17,611 bases of DNA from Nitrospinaceae bacterium UBA3496 (GTDB lineage Bacteria > UBA8248). Shown here piece by piece: positions 6,898 to 15,103 of this stretch. Every line of letters begins with the position of its first letter. Within the stretch, counting starts at the first letter, position 1. A program made the translations under genes and the position numbers. A model generated the notes under the pieces. That model saw only the letters and a list, made by a program, of their open reading frames with translations. It did no database searches and was not told the DNA's origin. Location of the stretch: NCBI GenBank assembly GCA_002377645.1, contig DFQF01000092.1:1-17611 (forward strand), given 5' to 3'.

Positions 6898-7884
6898 TTA
6901 CTTCTTTTTCACTCCGATGCTAGCAAGAATTTTTCCAAATGCAGCGTGTTCAGCAACGAAGTCAGCTTTTAGCGCTGGGCCATAAAGTGGAGATGGTTTT
7001 TCGCCCATTTTCTTTAAAAGCTTTTTGTATGTTTTGTTTTTAACTAATTTTTTGAAAGCACCAACTAAGAAGTCAATGCGATCTTTGGGAGTTCCTTTAG
7101 GAGCAATAATTGTTCTTTTAGAAGCTAAAACAAAATCAACTCCATTTTCGATCATAGTTGGTACTTTTGGAAACATTTTAATACGTTTCTTGGAACATAC
7201 ACCAAGAATCTGTACTTGACCTCTTTTGTAGCGACCAAGTGTTCCACCAGTAGCAGGTAACGCACCGAACGTATCAATGTGTCCACCTAGACCAGCTCTA
7301 TATGCAGGTCCGCCACCTTTAAATGGAATATGTTTAATTTTTGCACCGGTGTCAGCCATTATTTTCAAAAGCATAAGATGGCCTGTACCGTAAATCCCAG
7401 AAGAACCATAACTTATTTTGTTAGGATTCTTTTTTGCAGCTGCGATGAATTGTTTGAATCCTTTCCAAGGCTGTGATGCTAGAGCAGCCATCATGTAATC
7501 AGCTTTTGTGAACATGAAAACGAATTCAAAATCATTTAGAGGATCATAACCCATATTTCTAACGTGAGGACCAATAGTTAGATGTGATGCAGATGACATC
7601 AATAGAGTGTGACCATCATTTTTTGCTTTCTTTAGTGCATGCATCGCAATTTTACCGCCAGCACCAGGCATAAGTTGAACTATCATTGGTTGACCAAGAT
7701 AATCATAAGCTACTGCAGCAACAGCTCTTGTGTTCAAATCATGCGATCCACCTGCACCAAGAGGAACGATCACCTTGATAGGTTTCCATGGGAATTTTCT
7801 TGCGTGGGAATCACTCAAGCCCATAAAAAGTGTGGATAAAGAAAGTGCGAGTACAACAACTAGAACAAATTTCAATTTACTCAT
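6898..7884 (-). CDS. TTT-family (BUG/TctC) periplasmic substrate-binding protein
   Basis: A 328-aa extracytoplasmic solute receptor of the tripartite tricarboxylate transporter (BUG) family, which captures carboxylated compounds and delivers them to TctAB. Residues 1-28 form a signal peptide ending near SHA. Family loops follow: VIVPLGAGGSHDLNTRAVA (38-56), where the two 'zipper' regions bind carboxylates, then LMPGAGGKIAMHALKKA, and IIAPKGTPKDRIDFLVGAFK toward the C-terminus. It is the last gene of the leftward run and ends at the 6842-6876 hairpin. AGGAG lies 8 nt before the ATG. Ligand specificity varies widely in this family and cannot be read here. Many basic residues near the C-terminus (KNKTYKKLLKK) are notable. 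Confidence 0.9.
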   Translation of the reverse strand: MSKLKFVLVVVLALSLSTLFMGLSDSHARKFPWKPIKVIVPLGAGGSHDLNTRAVAAVAYDYLGQPMIVQLMPGAGGKIAMHALKKAKNDGHTLLMSSASHLTIGPHVRNMGYDPLNDFEFVFMFTKADYMMAALASQPWKGFKQFIAAAKKNPNKISYGSSGIYGTGHLMLLKIMADTGAKIKHIPFKGGGPAYRAGLGGHIDTFGALPATGGTLGRYKRGQVQILGVCSKKRIKMFPKVPTMIENGVDFVLASKRTIIAPKGTPKDRIDFLVGAFKKLVKNKTYKKLLKKMGEKPSPLYGPALKADFVAEHAAFGKILASIGVKKK

Positions 7885-7914
7885 TGCATTTTCTCCTATG
7901 TTAAAAGAATGCTT

Positions 7915-9405
7915 CTATTCATCTGAAACTTTTGGTTGCTTCCAAACGCTCAAAATTAAAATAACAGCAGCCAATACAATAAAAAACAATGATATTGGTT
8001 TTGTGAAAAAGACAGTGTAGTCACCACCAGAAATTAATAAAGCCTGTTTAAAGGATCGCTCTGCCATCGGAGTAATAATATATGCGATGACTAACGGGGC
8101 AAGAGGGAACTTTAGTTTTCTGAAAATATATCCAAAAATTCCAGCTATTAAAGCAAGCTCTACATCCCCAAGATTATTGTGATATATGTATCCGCCTATT
8201 ACGCAAAAAAGTAATATGCATGGAATTAAAATTGCTTGTCGAATTGTTACAACAGCAGCAAAAAGGTCTGTCAGGAGCCAACCCTGTATTAACATAATGG
8301 GATTTCCGATAAGGAGGAGGGTGAAAATAGCATACATCGTGACTGCATTCTCTTCGAATAATGAAGGTCCAGGTCTAAGACCCTGAGCTATAAATGCTCC
8401 CATTAAGATTGCAGCAGTTCCTCCACCTGGAATTCCAAGAGTTAGTGTTGGAATTAAGTCGGCACCAGCGACAGCACTATTTGCAGCTTCTGCAGCAGCA
8501 ACACCTTCGTAACTTCCTTTTCCAAATTCTTCAGGTTTTTTAGAAGCCCTTTGCGCAGCTCCATATCCAATAAATGTAGCTATAGAGGAGCCGGTTCCTG
8601 GAATTGCACCTACAATTGTTCCAATGATAGAAGATCGGAAAATAGTTCTTCCAGAATCCTTTAGTTCCTGAAATTTTAAAGGCCTTCCACCTTTAAGATG
8701 TGCGGTAGTAGGTCTTTCTGAGAGAATATGTAGTTTTTTCTCCACCTGAATAAGTACTTCACTTATCGCAAATAATCCGATTAGAAGAGGTACAAGTCCG
8801 ATTCCACCTTGAAGAGTATCAAATCCAAAAGTGAATCTTTCTGCACCAGTAACTGCATCAAATCCAACTGCACCTATAAGAAGACCTATGAGTGCGGAAA
8901 TGATACCTTTTGGGACAGAAGAACCAGTAACACTAGAGATAACGGTAAGACCCATCACCAATAATCCAAAGAAATCCGCAGGTCCAAATTTCAAGGCTAA
9001 AGCAGCAAGTGGTATAGCAGCAACAATCAGTGCGATGTCACTGAATGTGTCACCCAAAGTAGAAGAATATAAGGACATTTGTATTGCACTCTTAGCTTCT
9101 CCCTTTTGGGCAAGTGGATACCCGTCAAGGCACGTTGCAGCTGCGGGAGGTGTTCCGGGTGTATTTACAAGTATTGCGGGTATAGAACCTCCGAATAAAG
9201 CACCTTTATGCACACCAAGCAAGAAAGGTATTCCAAGCTCTGGAGGCATAAAGAAAGAAAATGGAACTAGTATAGCTGTTGCCATTACACCAGTAAGTCC
9301 GGGAATAGCTCCAACCGTAATGCCAGCAAAAACACCGATAGCAACAAACAAAATTGCCTTCCAGGTTAATGCCATCATAATACCTTCTAAGATTTGATCT
9401 AACAT
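7915..9405 (-). CDS. tctA: TTT transporter large membrane subunit TctA
   Basis: A 496-aa polytopic inner-membrane protein with about 12 hydrophobic segments, the TctA channel subunit of a TTT secondary transporter driven by ion gradients. Diagnostic motifs are GAIPGLTGVMATAILVPFSF (32-51), GALFGGSIPAILVNTPGTPP (68-87) leading into ATCLDGYPLAQKGEA, the repeat-related GAIPGTGSSIATFIGYG (266-282), and GIPGGGTAAILMGAF (324-338) with GLRPGP. Length is standard. It sits between tctB (28 bp upstream) and tctC (30 bp downstream). The SD is weak (AGAGA). Confidence in the family is very high; the imported acid is unknown. Confidence 0.95.
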   Translation of the reverse strand: MLDQILEGIMMALTWKAILFVAIGVFAGITVGAIPGLTGVMATAILVPFSFFMPPELGIPFLLGVHKGALFGGSIPAILVNTPGTPPAAATCLDGYPLAQKGEAKSAIQMSLYSSTLGDTFSDIALIVAAIPLAALALKFGPADFFGLLVMGLTVISSVTGSSVPKGIISALIGLLIGAVGFDAVTGAERFTFGFDTLQGGIGLVPLLIGLFAISEVLIQVEKKLHILSERPTTAHLKGGRPLKFQELKDSGRTIFRSSIIGTIVGAIPGTGSSIATFIGYGAAQRASKKPEEFGKGSYEGVAAAEAANSAVAGADLIPTLTLGIPGGGTAAILMGAFIAQGLRPGPSLFEENAVTMYAIFTLLLIGNPIMLIQGWLLTDLFAAVVTIRQAILIPCILLFCVIGGYIYHNNLGDVELALIAGIFGYIFRKLKFPLAPLVIAYIITPMAERSFKQALLISGGDYTVFFTKPISLFFIVLAAVILILSVWKQPKVSDE

Positions 9406-9433
9406 CTTATTTTATCTCTCTTTCTATTTTGTC

Positions 9434-10018
9434 TTATGTGCTTTCGGCAGAATTTAGGCTATTTTTCTTCTCAAGATAGATGAGGAAAAAAGTGAAGCTA
9501 CAAAGTAAAATCAATCCAATAATTATTTTATTCACAGTGCTTATTTCAAAATCCCCTTCTGGCAAAACAACCTTAAAGCTATACCAAAAGAATATATTTA
9601 GAGCGAAGGGAAAAGCGATGGCAGTCGGTATTACTAAACGCCAATTCCTCAGCCCAAGCAAAATTATAATGATAGCCATAAAAACTGGGGTGGTTAATGT
9701 GTACCCTATGTACTTTAAAGAAAGTACGTACGTATAAGACAAAAGAAAAACGATTACGACCCTTGTTATAGCGCTTTTGTAATCTGAGCCGTACGTTTTT
9801 TCGTCAGTTTTGTATTTTATCGATGAAATCAATAGTGATACAGAAACAATAGCAAGAATAAAAACTGTTAGACGAGGGAAAAAGTCCGGATGCAAGACTG
9901 CAGGCGTATTTTTCTCAATCGGAATCGAAGTTATGATTTGTGTAGGAATAACATAAAAATACGAAAAAACACTTAAACCCAACAAAATCAAACTGATAAT
10001 TATAGAACCTTTGCGCAC
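9434..10018 (-). CDS. tctB: TTT transporter small membrane subunit TctB
   Basis: A small hydrophobic inner-membrane protein of the TctB family, partner of TctA. It has about five membrane helices (near residues 5-25, 47-66, 86-106, 110-150 and 163-183 from the start chosen here). The loop HPDFFPRLTVFIL matches the family's 'GP.FFP.L' signature, and VVLPEGDFE matches the conserved late LP-G. I place the start at GTG 10018 because AAGGGA (10024-10029) lies 5 nt upstream. The longer open frame begins with TTG at 10075, has no SD and adds 19 residues unlike a TctB N-terminus. The remaining frame codes 194 aa. A further C-terminal helix after LPEG is longer than in minimal TctB proteins. Gene order B-A-C on this strand is one of the common TTT orders. 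Confidence 0.85.
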   Translation of the reverse strand: MRKGSIIISLILLGLSVFSYFYVIPTQIITSIPIEKNTPAVLHPDFFPRLTVFILAIVSVSLLISSIKYKTDEKTYGSDYKSAITRVVIVFLLSYTYVLSLKYIGYTLTTPVFMAIIIILLGLRNWRLVIPTAIAFPFALNIFFWYSFKVVLPEGDFEISTVNKIIIGLILLCSFTFFLIYLEKKNSLNSAEST

Positions 10019-10029
10019 CTTGTTCCCTT
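10019..10029 (-). promoter_or_regulatory. Ribosome binding site that decides the tctB start
   Basis: On the minus strand AAGGGA (10024-10029) followed by 5 nt precedes GTG at 10018. No such sequence precedes the TTG at 10075, so the shorter product is favoured. Confidence 0.65.
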
Positions 10030-10101
10030 GTGTTCTTAGAGGTATGTAGTATGTATATGATATTACATTTACCAAGTCAAGTTAGCTGAGTGAGAAGGAT
10101 T

Positions 10102-10896
10102 TTACTCTCCCTTGAAGGCAGGTTTTCTTTTTTCCATGAATGCTTTTCTGCCTTCTGTGTAATCATTACTATTAAAACAGGTCTGAGACATTTCTTTAAT
10201 TTTCTCCATATTTCTTTTGGATTCATCTTCACGGGTCTGATCAACTGAGAATTTAGATGCCATAATCGATAAGGGAGCATTTTCTGAAATCACATTTGCA
10301 TAGTCTCTAATCACCTGTTCTAAATCATCTACAGATGTGACTTGATTTACAAGACCTATTTGCAATGCTTCCTGTGCGGATAATCTCTTTGCTGTGAAGA
10401 GAATATGTTTAGCAAAGGATGGCCCAACTAAATTCGTGAGCTTGTTGATATAATCAAATCCATAGGCAATGCTAAGTCTAGCTGCTGGAATACCGAGTTG
10501 CGAATCTTCAGATGCAATTCGTATGTCAGCTTGAAGAGCGATTCCCATCCCACCGCCTAGACAATAACCCTGAATCATAGCAATTAATGGTTTTTTTAGA
10601 TTAGCGAGTTTATCTCTAGCGGAAGCAGATATTTTTTCATATTCTTGAGCGGCAGATGCATCAGATCTGCTTTTTTCAAATTGAGATATATCAGCACCAG
10701 ATACGAAAGCTTTGTCTCCAGCTCCTTTCATCACTATGAGCCTGATATTATCATCTTCCTCAAAAGAGGTAAGAATCTTTTCCACTGCTTCCCACATTTC
10801 AATAGAAATAGCATTTCTTTTTGCAGGATTATTGAAAATCATCCATCCAATATGTCCATCTACCTCGGCAATCATTTTGTCAGTGTTTAAATCCAT
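10102..10896 (-). CDS. Crotonase-fold (enoyl-CoA hydratase/isomerase-like) protein lacking both catalytic Glu
   Basis: A 264-aa cytosolic crotonase-superfamily protein that should bind an acyl-CoA thioester. The oxyanion-hole segments are intact: KAFVSGADISQF (62-73) and CLGGGMGIAL (112-121). The two glutamates of classical hydratases are absent: the Glu after GGG-x (E144 of rat crotonase) is G118, and the PE Glu (E164) is A138 in GIPAARLSIAYG. A simple syn-hydration of enoyl-CoA is therefore unlikely. Isomerase, hydrolase, decarboxylase or C-C-cleaving activity is possible, as other crotonases use different residues. It lies between the molybdoenzyme (43 bp upstream) and tctB, probably co-transcribed. 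AAGG precedes the ATG at about 8 nt. Annotating it simply as enoyl-CoA hydratase would be too specific. Confidence 0.85.
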   Translation of the reverse strand: MDLNTDKMIAEVDGHIGWMIFNNPAKRNAISIEMWEAVEKILTSFEEDDNIRLIVMKGAGDKAFVSGADISQFEKSRSDASAAQEYEKISASARDKLANLKKPLIAMIQGYCLGGGMGIALQADIRIASEDSQLGIPAARLSIAYGFDYINKLTNLVGPSFAKHILFTAKRLSAQEALQIGLVNQVTSVDDLEQVIRDYANVISENAPLSIMASKFSVDQTREDESKRNMEKIKEMSQTCFNSNDYTEGRKAFMEKRKPAFKGE

Positions 10897-10939
10897 TTTT
10901 TAACCTTTTAGTAATGAGTTATAATTTTTATATAAAACT

Positions 10940-13264
10940 TCAGTCTTCAGAAATGTCTGGAGTCTGAAAAGCAGTAATTTCTGGAAGTTCTTCTGTAAAT
11001 TTACAAATTTCTACCAATGTACTATGAGATGATGGTCCCTGTGAAAGACTAGAAGTTCCCCTGTCTAGAGTTAAAACGTTTGGATTTCCGTGTTTGTCAA
11101 GGGATCCAGACACTCCTGGTTCAATGGGGTCAAACCAAGCACCTGTATGTACTCGTATTACACCTCTTCTGATTTCATCACTCAAGCGAGCTCCGGCAAG
11201 CATAGCACCTCTATTATTAAAAACTTTTATCACATCCCCATCTTCGATATCTCTTTCCGATGCATCGTTAGGGTTAATGATTGCGGGTTCTCTGCCTTTG
11301 ATTTTTGAGGAGAGACTAAGAGAACCATTATCCATTTGCCCATGCAGCCTATTTTTAGGTTGATTGGAAATAAGATGTAAAGGAAATTCTTTTGCATTTT
11401 CTGAACCAAGCCATTCGCTTGGTTCTATCCACTTTGCATGTGGCGGGCAATCTTCATAGTTGAAGCTTTCCAAGGTTTCTGAATAAATTTCTATTTTTTT
11501 GCTAGGAGTTTTTAATGGGAACTTTTCAGGATCTTTTCTGAAATTTTCAAACAGAATATAAGGTTTGTCTGGTGCTTCAATTTCAATATGACCTTTTTCC
11601 CAAAATGAATCAAAGTCTGGATAATTAAATCCCATGGTTTTAGCGTTTTCTTGACATTCCTCATATAAATGTTTGAGCCACTCCATATCGTTTCTTCCTT
11701 CTGTGTAATCATTACCGAATCCTAATTTATGGGAGAGCAAGGAAAAAATGTCATAATCGCTCTTTGCATTTTCTACTGGTTCGATTGCTTTTTGCATAGC
11801 AATAATATATCTGTCTCTACCTCCAGAACCGATATCATTTCTTTCTAATGTTGTAGTTGCAGGAAGCACAATGTCGGCGTGCCTTGCCGTAGAGGTCCAC
11901 CATGGGTCATGGACAATTACGGTGTCAGGCATTTTCCAAGCTTCAATGAGTCTATTCAGATCTTGATGATGGTGAAAAGGATTTCCTCCACACCAATACA
12001 CTATTTTTGTTGAAGGGTATATCCTTTTCTCTCCGTCAAAGTCGTAAGGTTTTCCTGGGTTAAGGAAAAGATCTGCAATTCGAGCAACAGGAATATATGA
12101 ATTTGTTGGGTTTTCTCCAGTAGGAAGCTTTGGCGTTGGAAAATTCTTTCTAGGGATACCGACTCCTCCCATACTGCCGTAACCATAAGCAAAACCACCT
12201 CCAGGCAAACCTATTTGTCCAAGTATGGAAGCAAGTGTGACGGTCATAGAAAAGGGCTGTTCTCCGTATTCTGCTCTCTGAAGTGACCAATTTGTGGCTA
12301 TCATAGTTCTAGAAGAAGCCATTTTCTTTGCCAAAAGTAGAATTTCTTCTTCTGCAATTTCGGTAATAGAAGAAGCCCACTTTGCATCCTTGGGTTGCCC
12401 ATCTTTTGTTCCTAATAAGTATGGTTCGAATTTATCGTAACCAGAGCAATTTTTTTCAAGGAAATTTTTGTTATGTAAATTTTGGGTAACAATAGTATGC
12501 GCAAGTGCTAGCATAAGAGCTGTGTCAGAGTTTGGTCTAATTTGTAACCATATTGCGTCAGTGAATTCAGGAATGTCTGAACGTAAAGGACTAATGTTTA
12601 TAAATTCGATTCCTTTATTTTTGGCTTTTTTTAACCATTCTTCCGTTGAATGTTCGGCAACTCCACCGTTTATTACTTGATTGTTTTTTACAGGAATGCC
12701 ACCAAAGAGAACCATGAGTTCAGTATTCTCTACTACGCTATCCCAAGAAGTAGTTTCGCTAGAGCAGACAGAATTCGTGCCAACTAAATACGGCGTAATA
12801 GCGTATCCTGCTGAAATGCTGTAAGTAAGTTTCTGATCAGTAAACCCCCCAAATAGATTAAAGAATCTTTTGAGAAGCCCTTTCGCATTGTGGAATTTTC
12901 CAGCACTAGCCCAACCGTATGAACCTGCAAAAATTGATTCATTTCCGTGGTCTTTTTTTACTCTTTTGAGTTCATCGCTAATGAGTTCTATTGCGATATC
13001 CCATGAAATAGGTACAAAAGGTTCTTCCCCTCTTTTTGATTTGCTGTTTTCTGGTCCTTTTTCTAGCCAGCCAGAACGAACCATAGGAGTAGAAATACGT
13101 GTTTTCCCATAAATAGCATTCGGAATAGAATTAAGAATTGGAGAAGGGCAAGGATCGTTCTCGAATGGTTTTACCCCAGTTAATTTACCATTTTCAACGA
13201 CTGCGTCAAAAGCTCCCCAGTGTGATGAATGATGATAAATCTTTTCTGTCTTTGATGAATTCAA
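10940..13264 (-). CDS. BisC/TorA-type molybdopterin oxidoreductase, cytosolic, without Fe-S motif
   Basis: A 774-aa bis-MGD molybdenum (or tungsten) enzyme of the DMSO reductase family, S-/N-oxide reductase branch. The N-terminus has no CxxC cluster motif and no Tat or Sec signal, as in cytosolic BisC rather than TorA or DmsA. SYGWASAGKFHNAKG (115-129) is typical of the branch. YSIS around S149 aligns with the serine Mo ligand of DMSO reductase (S147 in Rhodobacter). C-terminal cofactor-binding marks are RLHGQ (639-643) and HGNPNVLTLDRGTS with SLSQG. The start is TTG at 13264 after AAAGGAA at 9 nt; the GTG just upstream is out of frame. It is the first gene of the run with the crotonase and TTT genes. 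No electron-donor subunit or chaperone adjoins it. Likely substrates are biotin, methionine or other sulfoxides or N-oxides, unproven. Confidence 0.88.
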   Translation of the reverse strand: MNSSKTEKIYHHSSHWGAFDAVVENGKLTGVKPFENDPCPSPILNSIPNAIYGKTRISTPMVRSGWLEKGPENSKSKRGEEPFVPISWDIAIELISDELKRVKKDHGNESIFAGSYGWASAGKFHNAKGLLKRFFNLFGGFTDQKLTYSISAGYAITPYLVGTNSVCSSETTSWDSVVENTELMVLFGGIPVKNNQVINGGVAEHSTEEWLKKAKNKGIEFINISPLRSDIPEFTDAIWLQIRPNSDTALMLALAHTIVTQNLHNKNFLEKNCSGYDKFEPYLLGTKDGQPKDAKWASSITEIAEEEILLLAKKMASSRTMIATNWSLQRAEYGEQPFSMTVTLASILGQIGLPGGGFAYGYGSMGGVGIPRKNFPTPKLPTGENPTNSYIPVARIADLFLNPGKPYDFDGEKRIYPSTKIVYWCGGNPFHHHQDLNRLIEAWKMPDTVIVHDPWWTSTARHADIVLPATTTLERNDIGSGGRDRYIIAMQKAIEPVENAKSDYDIFSLLSHKLGFGNDYTEGRNDMEWLKHLYEECQENAKTMGFNYPDFDSFWEKGHIEIEAPDKPYILFENFRKDPEKFPLKTPSKKIEIYSETLESFNYEDCPPHAKWIEPSEWLGSENAKEFPLHLISNQPKNRLHGQMDNGSLSLSSKIKGREPAIINPNDASERDIEDGDVIKVFNNRGAMLAGARLSDEIRRGVIRVHTGAWFDPIEPGVSGSLDKHGNPNVLTLDRGTSSLSQGPSSHSTLVEICKFTEELPEITAFQTPDISED

Positions 13265-13393
13265 TATTCACAATTCCTTTTTTGTTTTTTTTAGTGATGT
13301 TTAATGCTAAAGTTTACATCTAATTTTTACTATTGAATATCATTTTTGTCATTTTTTTATCTTTTAACACAGATGTTATAGGAGAACAAAGTT
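13265..13393. promoter_or_regulatory. Divergent control region between molybdoenzyme operon and hydrolase
   Basis: A 129-bp, very A+T-rich gap with T-tracts. SD AAAGGAA for the leftward TTG and AGGAG (13380-13384) for the rightward TTG are visible. A possible rightward promoter is TTTACA (13313-13318) with TATCAT (13338-13343), but the 19-bp spacer is long. No clear operator palindrome was found. Confidence 0.35.
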
Positions 13394-14581
13394 TTGAGAA
13401 GACAACCGTCACGTGCAAATCAGAATTGGATTTTTGATAATTTCTTGAAATTATCCGATAACGAAGATGTTTTACATCCTGGAATATTGGGAATTAGATA
13501 TTTTCGAGGATTTAAACATCAAGATTTAGAGGCTGTATATCAAAGGATTACTGGAAGGCGTTCTATCCCCCGTCTCTGGGCTAGGCAGGCCTCTGTTCAA
13601 GAACAAAAAGGGGCTGATGCATTAAAAGCAAACCGAATACAAAGTGCGGCTGGCCATTATCATAGAGCGGGTCTTTGTTTTGGAAGAGCACAACATCTTA
13701 TCCCTGTAGATGGCCATCCTAAGAAGAAAGAGTATTACGAGGGACTACAAAGATGTTATGGAAAATTCAGGGAAATACATGGTGGGCATATCACAAAACA
13801 TCAGGCTGAATTTGAAGATGGGAAAAATACCTATTTTTATTTCTGGCCAGCAGAAGGGGAAGGTCCTAAACCTACTGTTCTTCTGATTCCTGGTATGGAT
13901 ATGGTGAAAGAGGATGCTATCGCCGATCCTTGGCAGAACGTTTTTCATCAACGTGGAATGAATGTTTGTGCTATGGATGGACCTGGTCATGGTGAATGTA
14001 ATATGAATCAAGTTTGGGTAGATCAAACAAATTTTGCCAAAGCAGGAAGTAAGGTAATTGATTTTCTATGTGATAGAGACGACGTAGATAGTTCTAAAAT
14101 AGGATTGTTTGGACAAAGTATGGGTAGTAGATGGACAGTGGAAATTGCTGCACATGATGATCGTGTGAATACGGTTATTGGTCAAATGGCTAATGTGGGA
14201 CCATCCGACATTATCTTTAATCATGCACAACCTAATTTCAGACGAATTTATATGTATATGTCTAATATCTTGGATGATGATAAATTTGATGAATTTGTAG
14301 AAGAAAGAGATAGTATCTGGCATGGAGTTGCTGAAAAAATGAAAGCAAACTACCTGCTTGTTGCAGGTGATATGGATGAACTTTGCTCTCCTGACGACAT
14401 CAATGAATTTCTAGATGTGTTAAATTGTCCGAAAGAATTATGGCTCTATGAGGGAATTTTCCATCCGATGGGTGAGGTTGCAGCTGATATGTATCCTGCG
14501 ATTGCAGATTGGATGCTAGATACATTGAATAATGGTCTATCAGCCGGTCATGATAATAGAGTAATTGTTCCAGAAGGTTAG
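13394..14581 (+). CDS. Alpha/beta hydrolase of the FrsA / 2,6-dihydroxypseudooxynicotine hydrolase type
   Basis: A 395-aa cytosolic protein with an N-terminal helical cap (about 1-130) and a C-terminal alpha/beta-hydrolase domain. The nucleophile elbow is GLFGQSMGS with S242. The likely acid is D326 or D328 in AGDMDELCSPDD and the His is H357 in GIFHPMGE. LLIPGMD (163-169) and CAMDGPGHGECN (192-203) supply the oxyanion strand and a conserved loop. This layout matches FrsA-like esterases and the C-C-cleaving 2,6-dihydroxypseudooxynicotine hydrolase. The start is TTG at 13394, 9 nt after GGAG; there is no ATG in the first 160 codons. It is a monocistronic gene with its own terminator, divergent from the molybdoenzyme operon, so co-regulation is possible. 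Ester, amide or C-C bond hydrolysis cannot be told apart. Confidence 0.82.
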   Translation: MRRQPSRANQNWIFDNFLKLSDNEDVLHPGILGIRYFRGFKHQDLEAVYQRITGRRSIPRLWARQASVQEQKGADALKANRIQSAAGHYHRAGLCFGRAQHLIPVDGHPKKKEYYEGLQRCYGKFREIHGGHITKHQAEFEDGKNTYFYFWPAEGEGPKPTVLLIPGMDMVKEDAIADPWQNVFHQRGMNVCAMDGPGHGECNMNQVWVDQTNFAKAGSKVIDFLCDRDDVDSSKIGLFGQSMGSRWTVEIAAHDDRVNTVIGQMANVGPSDIIFNHAQPNFRRIYMYMSNILDDDKFDEFVEERDSIWHGVAEKMKANYLLVAGDMDELCSPDDINEFLDVLNCPKELWLYEGIFHPMGEVAADMYPAIADWMLDTLNNGLSAGHDNRVIVPEG

Positions 14582-14590
14582 AATTATACT

Positions 14591-14625
14591 CCTGCATACA
14601 AGAGAAATTCTTGTATGCAGGTTTT
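14591..14625 (+). terminator. Perfect rho-independent terminator after the hydrolase
   Basis: A 13-bp perfect stem pairs CCTGCATACAAGA (14591-14603) with TCTTGTATGCAGG (14609-14621), with loop GAAAT and a following TTTT. It begins 9 bp after the hydrolase stop and separates it from the next operon. Confidence 0.92.
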
Positions 14626-14656
14626 GTAAGTCCCGCCTATACGAGGTGTAATAATT

Positions 14657-15103
14657 TTGTCTTCTATTATTGGAGTTATTGGAGACTCTAATCCATCAAA
14701 AGACGTTTTTGACCTAGCAGTAGAAACTGGTCGTGAAATCGCAAGGAAGGGTGCAATTTTAGTTTGTGGTGGTCTCGGAGGCATTATGGAAGGTGCTTCT
14801 ATGGGTGCTAAGGAATTAGGCGGAATGACTATTGGTATTTTGCCTGATTACGATATTACTAAGGGTAATAAATATGTGGATATTCCAATAGCAACGGGGA
14901 TGGGGCATGCAAGAAATGTGATTATTGCTGCAACTGCCCATGCCTTAATTGCGCTACCAGGTTCTTATGGTACTTTGTCTGAAATTTCTCATGGTTTGAA
15001 ACTTGGCAAAAAAGTTATAGCACTTGGAAGAGATGAAAGTCCTCCTGATGTAGTCCTTGCTGAAAATCCAAAGAATGCTGTCGAGTTAGCCTTACATGTT
15101 TAA
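14657..15103 (+). CDS. LOG-like SLOG-domain protein (TIGR00725 type)
   Basis: A 148-aa Rossmann-like protein of the SLOG/'lysine decarboxylase-like' group related to LOG cytokinin-activating phosphoribohydrolases. Marks are CGGLGGIMEGASMGAKE (37-53), GHARN (83-87, giving R86-N87) and PGSYGTLSE (101-109), which corresponds to LOG's PGGxGTxxE with one Gly replaced by Ser. Despite the family name it is not expected to decarboxylate lysine; nucleotide or nucleoside-monophosphate hydrolysis or binding is more likely. The start is TTG at 14657, 8 nt after GAGGTG. Its stop overlaps the next gene's start by 8 nt (ATGTTTAA), so it is translationally coupled to the NlpD-like gene, and apt follows. A nucleotide-related role fits apt, but this is inference. 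Confidence 0.82.
   Translation: MSSIIGVIGDSNPSKDVFDLAVETGREIARKGAILVCGGLGGIMEGASMGAKELGGMTIGILPDYDITKGNKYVDIPIATGMGHARNVIIAATAHALIALPGSYGTLSEISHGLKLGKKVIALGRDESPPDVVLAENPKNAVELALHV

Noticed and set aside
8831..9397. Plus-strand frame of 188 codons inside the TctA region
   Set aside because: It is exactly antisense to strongly conserved TctA motifs, and its Ala/Pro/Ser-rich composition is that of a mirror frame.
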